Source of the DNA: Butyrivibrio sp. INlla16 | GTDB lineage: Bacteria; Bacillota; Clostridia; Lachnospirales; Lachnospiraceae | Assembly: GCF_900104155.1 (NCBI RefSeq) | Contig: NZ_FMYB01000013.1 | Coordinates: 35,724 to 99,723, forward strand | Length of the DNA stretch: 64,000 nucleotides | Direction: 5' to 3' | In this document: piece after piece, positions 1-8,884 of the stretch | Layout: each line of letters begins with the position of its first letter | How positions within the stretch are numbered: position 1 is the stretch's first letter | Made by a program: the position numbers and the translations under genes | The notes under the pieces: model-generated | Databases searched by the model: none | What the model was told of the DNA's origin: nothing | What the model saw: the letters and a program-made list of their open reading frames with translations, nothing else

Positions 1-43
1 GGCATACGAGAAACTACTAAGTAACACTAAGTAAGGAGTACAC

Positions 44-604
44 ATGTCAGACTATAGAAATATATGGGATGAGTTTTCATCCAAACATCCCGCAGCAGCA
101 AAGTGGATAAGAGAGGGCGGACTTTTTGTAATAGTGTCCAATCTCATAACGGTTTTCAAATACCTGATGCTCCAGTTCCTGCCGGGATTATTCAAGGGAC
201 TTCCACTGGTGGACTTTGGCTGGCCGGGCAAGGAGATTACTCTTCTTGGTGAGACCTTCAAGTGGAACATTCTGGGATATGACGTTAATCACGGAGGACT
301 TCCATACTTCTGCGCATACATGGTTGCGATGTTTATCGGTGAATGTGTAAACTTCCCTATTCAGAGAAACTGTGTATTTAGAAGTAAAGGAAATGTATTT
401 TATCAGATTCTGTGGTACTTCATAGCTTTTTGCCTTATTACCTGCATCGTCAATTCCATCAACTGCATCTATGTTGCGGTTGCCGGAAAGTTCGTTCCGG
501 ATTTCGTTTACAACATCGGAACAACAGTACTTAACGGCGGTGTCAGCATGGTAATATTCTTCTTCGTGAATAAGGTAATTTTCCCGGAAGCAAAGGCTGA
601 ATAA
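44..604 (+). CDS. GtrA-like multi-pass membrane protein
   Basis: A 186-residue protein with about four hydrophobic segments (near residues 25-50, 88-105, 120-145 and 155-178). The middle segment is followed by NFPIQRNCVFRSKGN and the protein ends in FFVNKVIFPE, an arrangement typical of the GtrA/DPMS family of small membrane proteins linked to transfer of lipid-linked sugars. The start is supported by AAGGAG at 34-38, five bases before the ATG. It stands alone upstream of a strong terminator. The insertion between the first two membrane segments (about residues 50-85) is longer than in short GtrA proteins. Substrate cannot be inferred, and the family call rests on pattern recognition only. 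Confidence 0.6.
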   Translation: MSDYRNIWDEFSSKHPAAAKWIREGGLFVIVSNLITVFKYLMLQFLPGLFKGLPLVDFGWPGKEITLLGETFKWNILGYDVNHGGLPYFCAYMVAMFIGECVNFPIQRNCVFRSKGNVFYQILWYFIAFCLITCIVNSINCIYVAVAGKFVPDFVYNIGTTVLNGGVSMVIFFFVNKVIFPEAKAE

Positions 605-613
605 AAATAAAGC

Positions 614-656
614 ATCCCCTCATCTGGCACTTCGTGCCGGATGAGGGGATTTTTTT
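614..656. terminator. Long hairpin terminator made from an intergenic repeat
   Basis: Arms 614-630 and 634-650 form a 17-bp stem with a single G-U pair around a TTC loop, followed by TTTTTTT on the plus strand. It ends the GtrA-like gene and sits at the 3' end of the convergent xylanase gene. The core GGCAC-TTC-GTGCC plus CCCCTCAT/ATGAGGGG is the same as in the repeats at 12421-12468 and 54280-54303, so this terminator is a compact member of that family. Confidence 0.9.
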
Positions 657-1893
657 AATTACTTTCAGTTAAGGCTTCAACGATTTTCGTGTAAGCCGGC
701 TTAGGCTGGTAATACTTGTCAAAGAGCCTTGAGTTGGTTGTATCGCCCTCACGGTAATGATCGACAAGACCAAACACGGTGACATTGGTTATGTTTGCTG
801 GACCGCCGTTGTCACTGTCAAGTCTGCAGAGCATTTTGAAAATGCGACCGTATTTATCAGCCTGTCTGTTAAACTGAGAGTCGGTTTCATCATCGACTCC
901 CACTGAGAGTTCTGTTATCTGAATCTCAAGACCGAGCTCGGAGAATTTGCGGATTGCAGATTCTATAACGGCATCCGAAGGATAATCGATGCCCCAGTAC
1001 CCCTGCATTCCAATGCCGTCTATTAGCCCTTTTTCTTTCAGAGATTCACAAAGTGTATAAATACCTTCAGTTTTGGGTGCCTGATAGGTATTGTAGTCAT
1101 TGTAGAAAAGCTTAACATCATCTGCGACATATTTTCTTGCGTAGGTAAATGCCATTTCTACGTAGTCCTGGCCGATAGTCTTGTACCATGGATTATCGGC
1201 GTTTTCTATTTTGGTTCTGCACATGAAAGCACTGTCAGAGTCTGCGCTGTCGGGATCGACTGCCTCATTTACAACATCCCAGCAGTAAATAACTCCGGGA
1301 TATTCATCCTGAACATGAGTTACTAGCTGGCGGATATAACTCTCCATTCTAAGGAGCATGGTATCCTTGGAAACATATTCGCCGTCATCTGTGTAACCCT
1401 CTCTGAAAAACCACTCAGGAGCCTGGGTGTGCCACACGAGGGTATGTCCTCGCATCTTCATGCCATTTTGCTTACACCAGGAAAGCGTGGGATCTATGGA
1501 CATAAATGAAAGAGCAGGCTCTTTATTTCCCTCTTCCAGGTTTTTCTGTGATCCGACCTGATCCAGTATGTAGCAGCTTTTCATCAGGTTTGTCATTGTG
1601 CAGCTGTTAAAATGCTTCTTGGAGAGCTCCATATACTGCGGAATGTTTAAGGTCTGATTGTCCAAAGTACTTCCGTTTATACCCACGCCGATAGTGAAAT
1701 AGTTTGCGCACAGATCCTTTAAAATCGCGTCATCCGTAGGTGCGGATTCTTCCTCAGTATCGTCTGTCTCTGTGGAAACCTCACTAACTGCTGTTCCGTT
1801 TGTGGTAGGATTGGTATTCCTTCCACACCCACTGAGAGATGAGATAATAAGGGCACTCATCACCAGAGTACAAATGCAATTTTTTCTCTTCAT
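655..1893 (-). CDS. Secreted GH10 endo-1,4-beta-xylanase lipoprotein
   Basis: A 412-residue protein with a lipoprotein signal (hydrophobic residues 8-20, lipobox LSGC with Cys23) and an acidic Thr/Ser linker to about residue 55, then a GH10 TIM barrel. MRGHTLVWHTQ (147-157), WDVVNEA with acid/base Glu210, and QITELSVG with nucleophile Glu328 are all present. It should hydrolyse xylan at the cell surface. It is divergent: the usual active-site ENxMK after strand 3 reads TNLMK, and the C-terminal WGLTD...SW motif reads FGLVDHYREG, so subsite residues differ and preference may be for small or unusual substrates. The start is supported by GAGGG on the minus strand. It stands alone with no linked transporter or glycosidase. 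Confidence 0.93.
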   Translation of the reverse strand: MKRKNCICTLVMSALIISSLSGCGRNTNPTTNGTAVSEVSTETDDTEEESAPTDDAILKDLCANYFTIGVGINGSTLDNQTLNIPQYMELSKKHFNSCTMTNLMKSCYILDQVGSQKNLEEGNKEPALSFMSIDPTLSWCKQNGMKMRGHTLVWHTQAPEWFFREGYTDDGEYVSKDTMLLRMESYIRQLVTHVQDEYPGVIYCWDVVNEAVDPDSADSDSAFMCRTKIENADNPWYKTIGQDYVEMAFTYARKYVADDVKLFYNDYNTYQAPKTEGIYTLCESLKEKGLIDGIGMQGYWGIDYPSDAVIESAIRKFSELGLEIQITELSVGVDDETDSQFNRQADKYGRIFKMLCRLDSDNGGPANITNVTVFGLVDHYREGDTTNSRLFDKYYQPKPAYTKIVEALTESN

Positions 1894-2030
1894 CTTAATT
1901 CCCTCACATAATAATGATTTAATATTCTCTTACTATATATGAACTTGACTCTGCTATCTAACCATTAGTTGCCATGATATATGTTCATATTGCGGGAACG
2001 ACTAACTCCAAACGGAAAAAGGTAAACATT

Positions 2031-2090
2031 TTGTCCACGAAAACGTAAAAGAGAATTATAATGATTTTAATACAATAAAAAGATGAGGGG
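2031..2090 (+). promoter_or_regulatory. Promoter and RBS for the PF06541 gene
   Basis: A perfect TATAAT lies at 2057-2062. The only TTG-type -35 (TTGTCC, 2031-2036) is 20 bases upstream, longer than ideal. The AGGGG ribosome binding site at 2086-2090 is followed by ATG at 2096. The rest of the divergent region 1894-2030 shows nothing I can name. Confidence 0.45.
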
Positions 2091-2095
2091 ATTTT

Positions 2096-2923
2096 ATGAT
2101 AATTGCAAAGTATTTCGTGGAATTCTTGTTTTACAGTTTCCTTGGCTGGGTTTGGGAGTCAATCTATTGCACAGCTAAGGAGAAGAAGTGGGCGGACCGA
2201 GGCTTTTTGTTTGGACCGGTGTGTCCGATCTACGGCTCGTGCGTTGTGGCAACATCAGTAGTTTTTAGCTATTTCAAGGTGCTTTCTTCGCCTGATTTTC
2301 CTATATGGGGCATATTTATTATCTGTATGCTCGGAAGTGCTGTTGCCGAGTTTGCGACTTCCTGGGTACTTGAAAAAAGATTCCACGCCAGATGGTGGGA
2401 TTACAGTACGATGCCTCTAAACATTCAGGGGCGCATATGCGTACCGGTAAGTATTGCGTTTGGAATAGCCGGAGTTTTGATAGTAAAATTCCTGATTCCT
2501 GTTGTGGAAGGTTTGCACTCTGTGGCCAATCCTCATATCTATGAGGTTCTGGCAATAGTTCTTGCGATGGTATTCGGAGCAGACTTTGCTCTCACCGAGG
2601 CCAGCCTTTCAGCACTTTTGAAGGATGTTGAGAGGATGCACGAAGAGTTCAACATTCGTGCCCAGACCAATTATGAGAAGATGGCCTCAGCTTCCAAAGC
2701 TATTGAGCAGAGAATCACGGAAGAGCGCGCGGCGGCCGAACTGCGAGTGGAAGCGCTCTCAAAGGCTTATGTTGAACAGCTCTCTTTGAACCAGAGACGA
2801 ATACTTCTTGGAATAGAGAGCTTTACATCAAGGAAAAACGAAGAACTTGCGAATCTGAAACTGAAGAATAAGTTTGCGCAGGACCTTAAAAACAAGGTAA
2901 GAGAGCGCAGGGCAAAAAAATAA
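2096..2923 (+). CDS. PF06541 (putative ABC-transporter type IV) membrane protein
   Basis: The N-terminal signature YSFLGWVWESIY followed by RGFLFGPVCPIYG is characteristic of the PF06541 family of predicted integral membrane proteins. There are about five membrane segments in residues 1-170, then a charged coiled-coil tail (about 175-275) rich in Glu, Arg, Lys and Ala. The family is annotated as a possible ABC transporter permease, but its biochemical role is not established and no ATPase gene is adjacent. It is monocistronic, ending just before the TetR promoter. Confidence 0.75.
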   Translation: MIIAKYFVEFLFYSFLGWVWESIYCTAKEKKWADRGFLFGPVCPIYGSCVVATSVVFSYFKVLSSPDFPIWGIFIICMLGSAVAEFATSWVLEKRFHARWWDYSTMPLNIQGRICVPVSIAFGIAGVLIVKFLIPVVEGLHSVANPHIYEVLAIVLAMVFGADFALTEASLSALLKDVERMHEEFNIRAQTNYEKMASASKAIEQRITEERAAAELRVEALSKAYVEQLSLNQRRILLGIESFTSRKNEELANLKLKNKFAQDLKNKVRERRAKK

Positions 2924-2933
2924 TCATCCGGTA

Positions 2934-2987
2934 TTTACAAAATTAAATATGTGTAATAAAATATAACCGACAGCTTGTCGGTTATAT
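2934..2987 (+). promoter_or_regulatory. tetR promoter overlapped by a 12-bp palindromic operator
   Basis: A -35 TTTACA (2934-2939), a 17-bp spacer and -10 TAAAAT (2957-2962) form a good sigma-A promoter. Directly over the -10 and start point is a perfect 12-bp inverted repeat, arms 2961-2972 and 2976-2987, core ACCGACA-GCT-TGTCGGT. The same core recurs at 3681-3697 before the ABC permease gene. The position predicts autorepression by the TetR protein. The hairpin is followed by TTTT and may double as a terminator for the upstream gene. Confidence 0.8.
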
Positions 2988-3011
2988 TTTTGTCATCAGG
3001 TAGTTCGGAAA

Positions 3012-3632
3012 ATGAGAATAGTAAAAAGCGCTGAAGAGAGAAAAAATGAAATACTGGATGTTGCGGAGCAGCTCTTTGCGGAAAAAGGCTACGACAATGC
3101 AAGCACTAATGATATCATAGCCAGGATCGGAATTGCCCGCGGCACCTTGTATCATCATTTTGGATCAAAAGAAGAGATACTTGATGCGATAATTGACAGG
3201 ATGACCCGGGAGGGTATAGCCAGAGCCGCTATGATAGTTAATAACAAAGATATGACAATTGACGAGAAGTTGGTGGGAGTCCTCGCTGCACTAAATGTGC
3301 AGAGCAATGTCAAGGATGAAGTCATGGAGCAGATTCATAAACCTCAAAATGCTCTATTACACCAGAAGATGCAGGAGAAGCTGCTTGGCGGTGTGGTTCC
3401 TTTGATGACAAAGCTCATAGAGGAAGGAATTTCAGAGGGGCTGTTTAATACTTCATATCCAAGCGAAGCGTCTGAGATGATAATGCTTTATGCAAATACC
3501 GCCTTTGATGAGAACGAGAATTTATCACCGGAGCAAAGGATAAATAAAGGAAAAGCTTTTATCTATCATGCGGAGAGAATCCTTGGGGCAAAGCAGGGGA
3601 GCATGCTGGAAACGCTGATGAGATTCTTTTAG
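3012..3632 (+). CDS. TetR/AcrR-family transcriptional regulator
   Basis: A 206-residue protein with an N-terminal HTH (residues about 10-57): ILDVAEQLFAEKGYDNAST then IIARIGIARGTLYHHFGSKE, classic TetR. The C-terminal two thirds is a ligand/dimer domain with no recognisable specificity. It lies upstream of an FtsX-type permease, an ATPase and an MFS transporter, and matching palindromes precede both this gene and the permease, so it is inferred to repress itself and the efflux operon. No strong ribosome binding site precedes 3012; the upstream palindrome occupies most of the leader. Confidence 0.92.
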   Translation: MRIVKSAEERKNEILDVAEQLFAEKGYDNASTNDIIARIGIARGTLYHHFGSKEEILDAIIDRMTREGIARAAMIVNNKDMTIDEKLVGVLAALNVQSNVKDEVMEQIHKPQNALLHQKMQEKLLGGVVPLMTKLIEEGISEGLFNTSYPSEASEMIMLYANTAFDENENLSPEQRINKGKAFIYHAERILGAKQGSMLETLMRFF

Positions 3633-3680
3633 AATTTACACGGGACTTACAAAAGTGAGTCCCATATATTTGAAACTTTG

Positions 3681-3697
3681 ACCGACAATCTGTCGGT
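3681..3697 (+). promoter_or_regulatory. Second TetR operator before the efflux operon
   Basis: ACCGACA-ATC-TGTCGGT, a 7-bp inverted repeat with the same arms and 3-base spacing as the operator at 2961-2987. It lies 16 bp upstream of the permease start. The -35-like TTGACC at 3678-3683 overlaps it but no good -10 follows, so the operon may be read partly from the tetR promoter. Confidence 0.8.
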
Positions 3698-3713
3698 AAG
3701 GGCGAGGTGAAAA

Positions 3714-5993
3714 ATGTATAAGAGACTTTTACTTAATGATTTAAAAAAGAATAAGCTTTCTGCTATGGCTACCTGTATCTTTATGGCCGTAAATGCGACG
3801 CTTTTGGGACTGTCGATACTTCTGTTTGCCAGTCTGTCAGGTGCCATAGATTCTCTTATGCGCGTTGCGATAACTCCTGATTTTTTGCAGATGCATACCG
3901 GAGAAATAAATGACGAGGAACTGAGAGCCTTTTCACATAACAGAAGTGATGTCAGTAAGTGGCAGGTGTGTGAATTTCTTAATCTCCCAAACAGTATGCT
4001 GCGTATCGGCGATAAAACCTTTGACACAAACATGCAGGATAACGGCCTTTGTTATCAGAGTGAGGAATTCGATTATCTTGTGGATATGGATAATAACATT
4101 ATTGATCCCGGGGAGGGAGAGGTCTATGTGCCTGTCTGCTATAGAGATGAGTATGAAGTAAAAGTGGGAGATGTTCTCAGTATCGGCTCAGAGGAACTCA
4201 CTGTCGCAGGCTTTCTAAGGGATTCTCAGATGAATTCTGTCATGGCTTCCTCCAAGAGATTTCTGGTGAGTAAAGCTGACTATGAGCGCCTGAGATTGAT
4301 GGGAAGTGAAGAGTATCTGATTGAATACAAGCTTATTCTCGGAAATGATATCAATGCTTTTGCAACAGCCTATAAGGATGCAAATCTCCCGGATAACGGC
4401 CCTACGATTTCATATCCTCTTATCAGAATGATGAATGCTCTTTCGGACGGTTTAATGATCCTTATTATTCTGCTAGTCAGTGTGGTGGTGCTTTTTATAT
4501 CAATGCTTTGTATCAGATGCATGCTGCTGACTCAGCTTGAAAGAGATAAAACGGAGATCGGAATGCTTAAGGCAATCGGAGTGTCGCGAAGAGGAATTCG
4601 CACTTTATATATGCGCAAATACATGATCCTTTCCGTGTTTGGATGTATCTTCGGAAGCATACTTGCGGTAGTGATATCGGAACCTCTTTCAGTCCAGATG
4701 AAGGCTTTGTATGGAGATGCAGGTGGAGTGGGGAAAATCGGCATTCTGATGATCATTGGAGAGATTTTTCTTCAGGCTATTATCCTGCTGTATGTGAGGT
4801 TGACACTTTCAAAAACCGAGAAAGCATCTGCTGTACTGGTTATGAACGGACAGGGGAGTTTCGTGAAAAAGAAGAACCTGTGGATTCCGATTGGAATAAT
4901 AACCACATTCTCTGTTTTTATGATACTGATACCACTAAATATCAAGAGTACCCTGTGCGCACCCGATTTTGTTACCTATATGGGAATCGGCAAGAGCCAG
5001 ATCCGCATAGATATAAGGCAGACAGATGGCGGTGATAGCCCGAAAGAACAGCTTCAAAGGAAAATCGGGACAGATGCTAGGGTTAGCGACTTTGTGCTGA
5101 TGCAGACAAAATCCTATAAGACAGAGATGCCGGACGGAGCATCCTACAATCTTCTTATTGAAAACGGCGACCACGGGAGATTTCCGGTAAGCTACAGCAA
5201 GGGGACTTTTCCTTCAAAAGAGGGAGAGATAGCGCTCTCCGTACTAAATGCGGAGGAGATGAAAGTTGATGTTGGAGACACCGTCAAGGTTTTTACCGAT
5301 AAAGACGGAAAAACGGATTCGGAGATATCCTGCAAAGTATGCGGTATTTACTCTGATGTGACAAACGGAGGGAAAACAGCGAAGGCGTGTATGCTTTCCG
5401 ATAATGATAATCTTCCCGTGATGTGGAGCATCATATATGTCTCCTTAAAGGACGGACAGTCTTTGAAGGAATGGACAGAAGGATATCGAAACGCTTTTGC
5501 AAATTCGGGAGAGGGTATTAAGGTGACTCTCATCAGCGAATATCTGGATGGAGTTTACGGTCAGACCATTGAAAATATAAAACGTACTTCTGTTGTTGTT
5601 ATGATATTTGCCAGTTTTGTTCTTTTTGTAGTGATTCTTTTGATGCTGCGTCTGCTCATCTGGAGAGAACGAGATAGTAACTCTTTTAAAAAGGCATTGG
5701 GATTTACGAGTGGGGATATCAGAAAGGAATATCTAAAACAAGCAGCAGCGGTTCTTGTCATAGGGATAGTGCTTGGAATCATAGCGGGAGTCTTTCCCGG
5801 AGAAGGAATGGCAGGAGCGGTACTTGGCATGATGGGAGCGAAGGGCTTTCGCTTTATCATGGATCCGTTTTATGTAGGAGCGGTTGTCCCTTTGCTGATT
5901 GTGATAACAGTTTTGGCTGCGGCATTTACGGCACTTCTGGAGATAAAAAATATTCGGGCAAAAGAGTGCCTGGGGGCCGGACAGGGAAGGTGA
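3714..5993 (+). CDS. FtsX-like ABC transporter permease
   Basis: A 759-residue protein with an N-terminal membrane segment (about 18-45), a large extracytoplasmic domain, three segments at about 245-360 containing RDKTEIGMLKAIGVSRRGI, a further segment (about 388-408), a second extracytoplasmic domain, and three C-terminal segments with the repeated motif ERDSNSFKKALGFTSGDIRK. This duplicated FtsX/MacB-type layout is typical of bacitracin or antimicrobial-peptide type ABC exporters of Firmicutes. It is followed after 7 bases by its ATPase. With TetR control, a toxin-export or resistance role is likely; the substrate is unknown. Confidence 0.85.
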   Translation: MYKRLLLNDLKKNKLSAMATCIFMAVNATLLGLSILLFASLSGAIDSLMRVAITPDFLQMHTGEINDEELRAFSHNRSDVSKWQVCEFLNLPNSMLRIGDKTFDTNMQDNGLCYQSEEFDYLVDMDNNIIDPGEGEVYVPVCYRDEYEVKVGDVLSIGSEELTVAGFLRDSQMNSVMASSKRFLVSKADYERLRLMGSEEYLIEYKLILGNDINAFATAYKDANLPDNGPTISYPLIRMMNALSDGLMILIILLVSVVVLFISMLCIRCMLLTQLERDKTEIGMLKAIGVSRRGIRTLYMRKYMILSVFGCIFGSILAVVISEPLSVQMKALYGDAGGVGKIGILMIIGEIFLQAIILLYVRLTLSKTEKASAVLVMNGQGSFVKKKNLWIPIGIITTFSVFMILIPLNIKSTLCAPDFVTYMGIGKSQIRIDIRQTDGGDSPKEQLQRKIGTDARVSDFVLMQTKSYKTEMPDGASYNLLIENGDHGRFPVSYSKGTFPSKEGEIALSVLNAEEMKVDVGDTVKVFTDKDGKTDSEISCKVCGIYSDVTNGGKTAKACMLSDNDNLPVMWSIIYVSLKDGQSLKEWTEGYRNAFANSGEGIKVTLISEYLDGVYGQTIENIKRTSVVVMIFASFVLFVVILLMLRLLIWRERDSNSFKKALGFTSGDIRKEYLKQAAAVLVIGIVLGIIAGVFPGEGMAGAVLGMMGAKGFRFIMDPFYVGAVVPLLIVITVLAAAFTALLEIKNIRAKECLGAGQGR

Positions 5994-6000
5994 GATATCT

Positions 6001-6735
6001 ATGGAGAAAATATTAAAGGTAAAAAATCTTAGAAAAGGGGCAATTCTAAACGGCATAAGTTTTGAAGTTCTGCCCGGTGAGCTCATAGCAATTATGGGGC
6101 CATCGGGTTCAGGGAAATCAACGCTTTTATACAGCGTATCCGGCATGGATACAGTAGATGGCGGAGAGATTTCATTTTGCGGGAAAAACGTAGAAGCATT
6201 AAGCGAAGATGAGAGAGCAGAGCTTCGGCTAAATCACATGGGCTTTGTGTTTCAGCAGATGAACAGCCTTTCAAATCTTAATATTGAGGATAATATAGTT
6301 TTCCCGGCGGTTCATTCGGATAAGAAAAACAGCAAGGCTCATTATGAGAAGGCGAGACTACTTATGGAAAAATTCCACATAGAAGATCTGGCCATGCGAG
6401 GGGTGAATGAAGTCTCCGGGGGACAGCTTCAAAGGTCATGCATCTGCAGAAGCATGATAATGGAGCCGGAGATAATTTTTGCGGATGAACCCACGGGAGC
6501 TCTGAACCAGTCTGCGTCAGCAGAAGTTATGGATGCATTTCTAAAGGCCAATCAGGACGGGACGACAATTCTGATGGTGACACATGACAGCAAGGTTGCG
6601 GGCATATGTGACAGGATATTGTACATTCTCGATGGCGAGATAAAGGGCGAGCTTAAGCTTGGAAAATATAAAGCGGAAAATAGAAAAGAAAGAGAACAAG
6701 AGACAGCTATGTGGCTGGAAAGTATGGGGTGGTAA
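6001..6735 (+). CDS. ABC transporter ATP-binding protein (MacB/LolD type)
   Basis: A 244-residue ATPase with Walker A GPSGSGKSTL, Q-loop FVFQQMNSL, signature VSGGQLQRS, Walker B IIFADEPTG followed by ALN, and switch His in VTHDSKV. The D-loop Asp is replaced by Asn and the signature begins with Val; both are mild departures. It partners the FtsX-type permease upstream. Its stop codon is two bases before the MFS gene start, so the three genes form one operon. Confidence 0.9.
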   Translation: MEKILKVKNLRKGAILNGISFEVLPGELIAIMGPSGSGKSTLLYSVSGMDTVDGGEISFCGKNVEALSEDERAELRLNHMGFVFQQMNSLSNLNIEDNIVFPAVHSDKKNSKAHYEKARLLMEKFHIEDLAMRGVNEVSGGQLQRSCICRSMIMEPEIIFADEPTGALNQSASAEVMDAFLKANQDGTTILMVTHDSKVAGICDRILYILDGEIKGELKLGKYKAENRKEREQETAMWLESMGW

Positions 6736-6737
6736 AT

Positions 6738-7967
6738 ATGGAAAAAAAGAGTAATTTCGGAAAATTCTTACTTTTATGGGCAGGTGAACTTATATCATCT
6801 GTTGGCGGCGGACTGACCAGTTTTGGACTTGGAGTATATATTTTCAGACAGACGGGAAGTGCCGGGAGCATGGCAATGGTCACATTGCTTGGATTTCTTC
6901 CAACGCTGCTGCTCTCAGTTCCCGCAGGAGCGCTGGCAGATTGCTATGACAGGCGGCTACTCATGATGATAGGTGACGGGTGTTCTGCTCTCGGTGTGGC
7001 TTATATACTATTTTGCATGGCGAGAGGGAATGCATCGCTTTTACAGATATGTATCGGAGTTTTTGCAAGTGCATGCTTTTCAGCACTTCTTGAACCTTCG
7101 TTTCGTGCCACAATCACAGATCTTTTGACCAAGGAAGAATTCTCGAAAGCCAGCGGTCTTGTGTCGCTCGCGGGAAGTGCGAGATATTTACTCTCGCCGA
7201 TAATAGCAGGTTTTCTGTTATCAATAAGTGATGTGAAACTCCTTCTCGAAATTGATATATGCACATTTTTTCTGACAGTAATAAGTGCAGCGGTGGTAAG
7301 GCGCGGAATCGGTGCTAAAGAGATAGAGAAGAAAGAACCGCTCCTTAAGAGCATAAAGGAGGGCTGGAATATACTCTGTGAAAAAAGAGGAGTTCTGACA
7401 CTGGTGGCAATATCCTCTGTAATAACGCTTTTTATGGGAGTGCTTCAGATACTTGCGGAGCCGCTCATTCTGTCGTTTACGGATGCTAAAACCCTGGGAG
7501 TGTCTGAAAGCGTCTGCGCCTGCGGAATGCTTGTAAGCGGAGTGTTCCTGGGCATAAAAGGGATAAAGGGGTATTATGTCAAAACGCTTGGAATAGCCCT
7601 GATCTTTGCTGGAGTATTCATGTTTGGATTCGGACTCTGGGAGAATATTTTTATTATATGTATCTTCGGATTTTTGTTTTTTGCCACTCTTCCGTTTGCA
7701 AACAACTGCCTGGATTACCTTGTGAGAACTAATGTGCCTGATGGCGCGCAGGGAAGAGTGTGGGGCCTCATCGGCTTCATTTCTCAAATCGGATATGTTG
7801 TCGCTTACGGTGTTTCCGGAACAGCTGCCGATCTGCTTGGGCAAATCGACGGTCGGGGCGTTGGAAGAGGAGCCGCAATGGTTATTTTGATTGCAGGAAT
7901 TTGTCTGTCACTGGCATCGGTATCCGTTTTGTTCTCAGGGGATATTAGAACGTTGGAGAATAGTTGA
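6738..7967 (+). CDS. MFS transporter (EntS-like)
   Basis: About 409 residues with roughly 12 membrane segments. Motif LADCYDRRLLMMIGD in the loop between segments 2 and 3 is the MFS motif A equivalent, and the overall layout resembles the MFS_3/EntS exporters. I chose ATG 6738, preceded by GGGGTGG at 6726-6732, over a GTG at 6711 that lies inside the ATPase gene. It is the last gene of the TetR-controlled operon, giving it two different efflux pumps. The drug or metabolite exported is unknown. Confidence 0.85.
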   Translation: MEKKSNFGKFLLLWAGELISSVGGGLTSFGLGVYIFRQTGSAGSMAMVTLLGFLPTLLLSVPAGALADCYDRRLLMMIGDGCSALGVAYILFCMARGNASLLQICIGVFASACFSALLEPSFRATITDLLTKEEFSKASGLVSLAGSARYLLSPIIAGFLLSISDVKLLLEIDICTFFLTVISAAVVRRGIGAKEIEKKEPLLKSIKEGWNILCEKRGVLTLVAISSVITLFMGVLQILAEPLILSFTDAKTLGVSESVCACGMLVSGVFLGIKGIKGYYVKTLGIALIFAGVFMFGFGLWENIFIICIFGFLFFATLPFANNCLDYLVRTNVPDGAQGRVWGLIGFISQIGYVVAYGVSGTAADLLGQIDGRGVGRGAAMVILIAGICLSLASVSVLFSGDIRTLENS

Positions 7968-8011
7968 ATATTTTTTATACAGATTTTAGATACTGTTCAT
8001 AGCCTGCATGA

Positions 8012-8040
8012 TTGCCTCGATATCAGAACAATAATATAAT
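8012..8040 (+). promoter_or_regulatory. Promoter for the HAD hydrolase gene
   Basis: TTGCCT (8012-8017), 17-bp spacer, perfect TATAAT (8035-8040). Start point predicted near 8047, only a few bases before the terminator-like hairpin at 8050-8085. Confidence 0.6.
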
Positions 8041-8049
8041 AAGGACATC

Positions 8050-8085
8050 GAAAGCCTCGATATTGCTGTCGAGGCTTTCATTTTT
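8050..8085 (+). terminator. Intrinsic terminator or leader attenuator
   Basis: Arms 8050-8060 and 8069-8079 give a perfect 11-bp stem with an 8-base loop followed by ATTTTTATT. It can end the efflux operon, but it lies downstream of the TATAAT at 8035 and upstream of the HAD gene, so transcripts from that promoter must read through it. The left-arm sequence GCCTCGATAT also occurs at 8014-8023. Confidence 0.75.
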
Positions 8086-8105
8086 ATTAGATGAAGGGAC
8101 TAAAA

Positions 8106-8786
8106 ATGACTAAAGCTGTTATATTTGACATGTTTGAAACGCTCGTTTCAATGTTTTCCGGTGATACTTATTTTAGCGAAGACATGGCGGCAGACTTAAA
8201 AATCGAGGTCGATACTTTCAAAAATGCATGGCATTCCACAGAACATGACAGAAGCTGCGGAAACTGCACAATAGAGGAAGGGATAAAAACAACACTTGAA
8301 ATGCTGGGGGCTTACAGTGAGAAATCCGTAAAGCTTCTTGCAGATAAGCGAAGGAAGACCCTGGAAGGGATATTTGAACGAACTCCCGCGGAAACCATAG
8401 TTCTTTTGAAGGAGCTTAAGAGACGCGGCATAAAGATTGGCCTTATAAGCAACTGTTATTCTGATGAAGCTGAAGTTATTAGAAAAAGCTCTATTTTCCC
8501 ATACTTAGATGCAGCAATGCTCTCATATGAGCAGGGAACATGTAAGCCTGAGCATGAAATATATGAAAAAGCAATGGAAAAGTTAGGCGTTACTGCTGAG
8601 GAATGCCTGTATGTCGGAGATGGTGGATCAAAAGAGCTTTTTGCTGCCAGAGACCTTGGAATGAAATGCCTTCAGGCACAGTATTTTGCTGATCTGGCTT
8701 TTGAGCCACATGTTCCATGCTACAAGCTTGATGACTTTGAACATGCATATACGCAGGATGATGTTTTGAAGATGATGGAAAAATAA
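8106..8786 (+). CDS. HAD-superfamily hydrolase
   Basis: About 226 residues. HAD motif I is FDMFETL (nucleophile Asp; the usual second Asp is Glu, as in some HAD dehalogenase/phosphatase branches), motif II is LISNCY, motif III is Lys in CKPEHEIY, and motif IV is YVGDGGSKE. Cap insertion about residues 18-85. ATG 8106 is preferred because AAGGGA (8094-8099) sits six bases upstream; an in-frame ATG at 8091 has no binding site. A small-molecule phosphatase is likely; the substrate is not visible. Confidence 0.85.
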   Translation: MTKAVIFDMFETLVSMFSGDTYFSEDMAADLKIEVDTFKNAWHSTEHDRSCGNCTIEEGIKTTLEMLGAYSEKSVKLLADKRRKTLEGIFERTPAETIVLLKELKRRGIKIGLISNCYSDEAEVIRKSSIFPYLDAAMLSYEQGTCKPEHEIYEKAMEKLGVTAEECLYVGDGGSKELFAARDLGMKCLQAQYFADLAFEPHVPCYKLDDFEHAYTQDDVLKMMEK

Positions 8787-8801
8787 GAATCAGATTTGTG
8801 A

Positions 8802-8848
8802 AAAAAGCCCTAATGTGGTAAACTCATTGTGCCTATTTGGGCTTTTTA
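8802..8848 (+). terminator. Terminator after the HAD gene
   Basis: AAAAAGCCC (8802-8810) pairs with GGGCTTTTT (8839-8847), with a long 28-base loop. It lies between the HAD stop and the ychF ribosome binding site. Confidence 0.6.
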
Positions 8849-8884
8849 TTATGTTAATTATTTGTTTTAAAGGAGATAAATACC

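Noticed and set aside
3642..3663. GGGACT/AGTCCC hairpin after tetR as a terminator
   Set aside because: No T-run follows, and terminating here would cut the efflux operon off from the tetR promoter; left unassigned.
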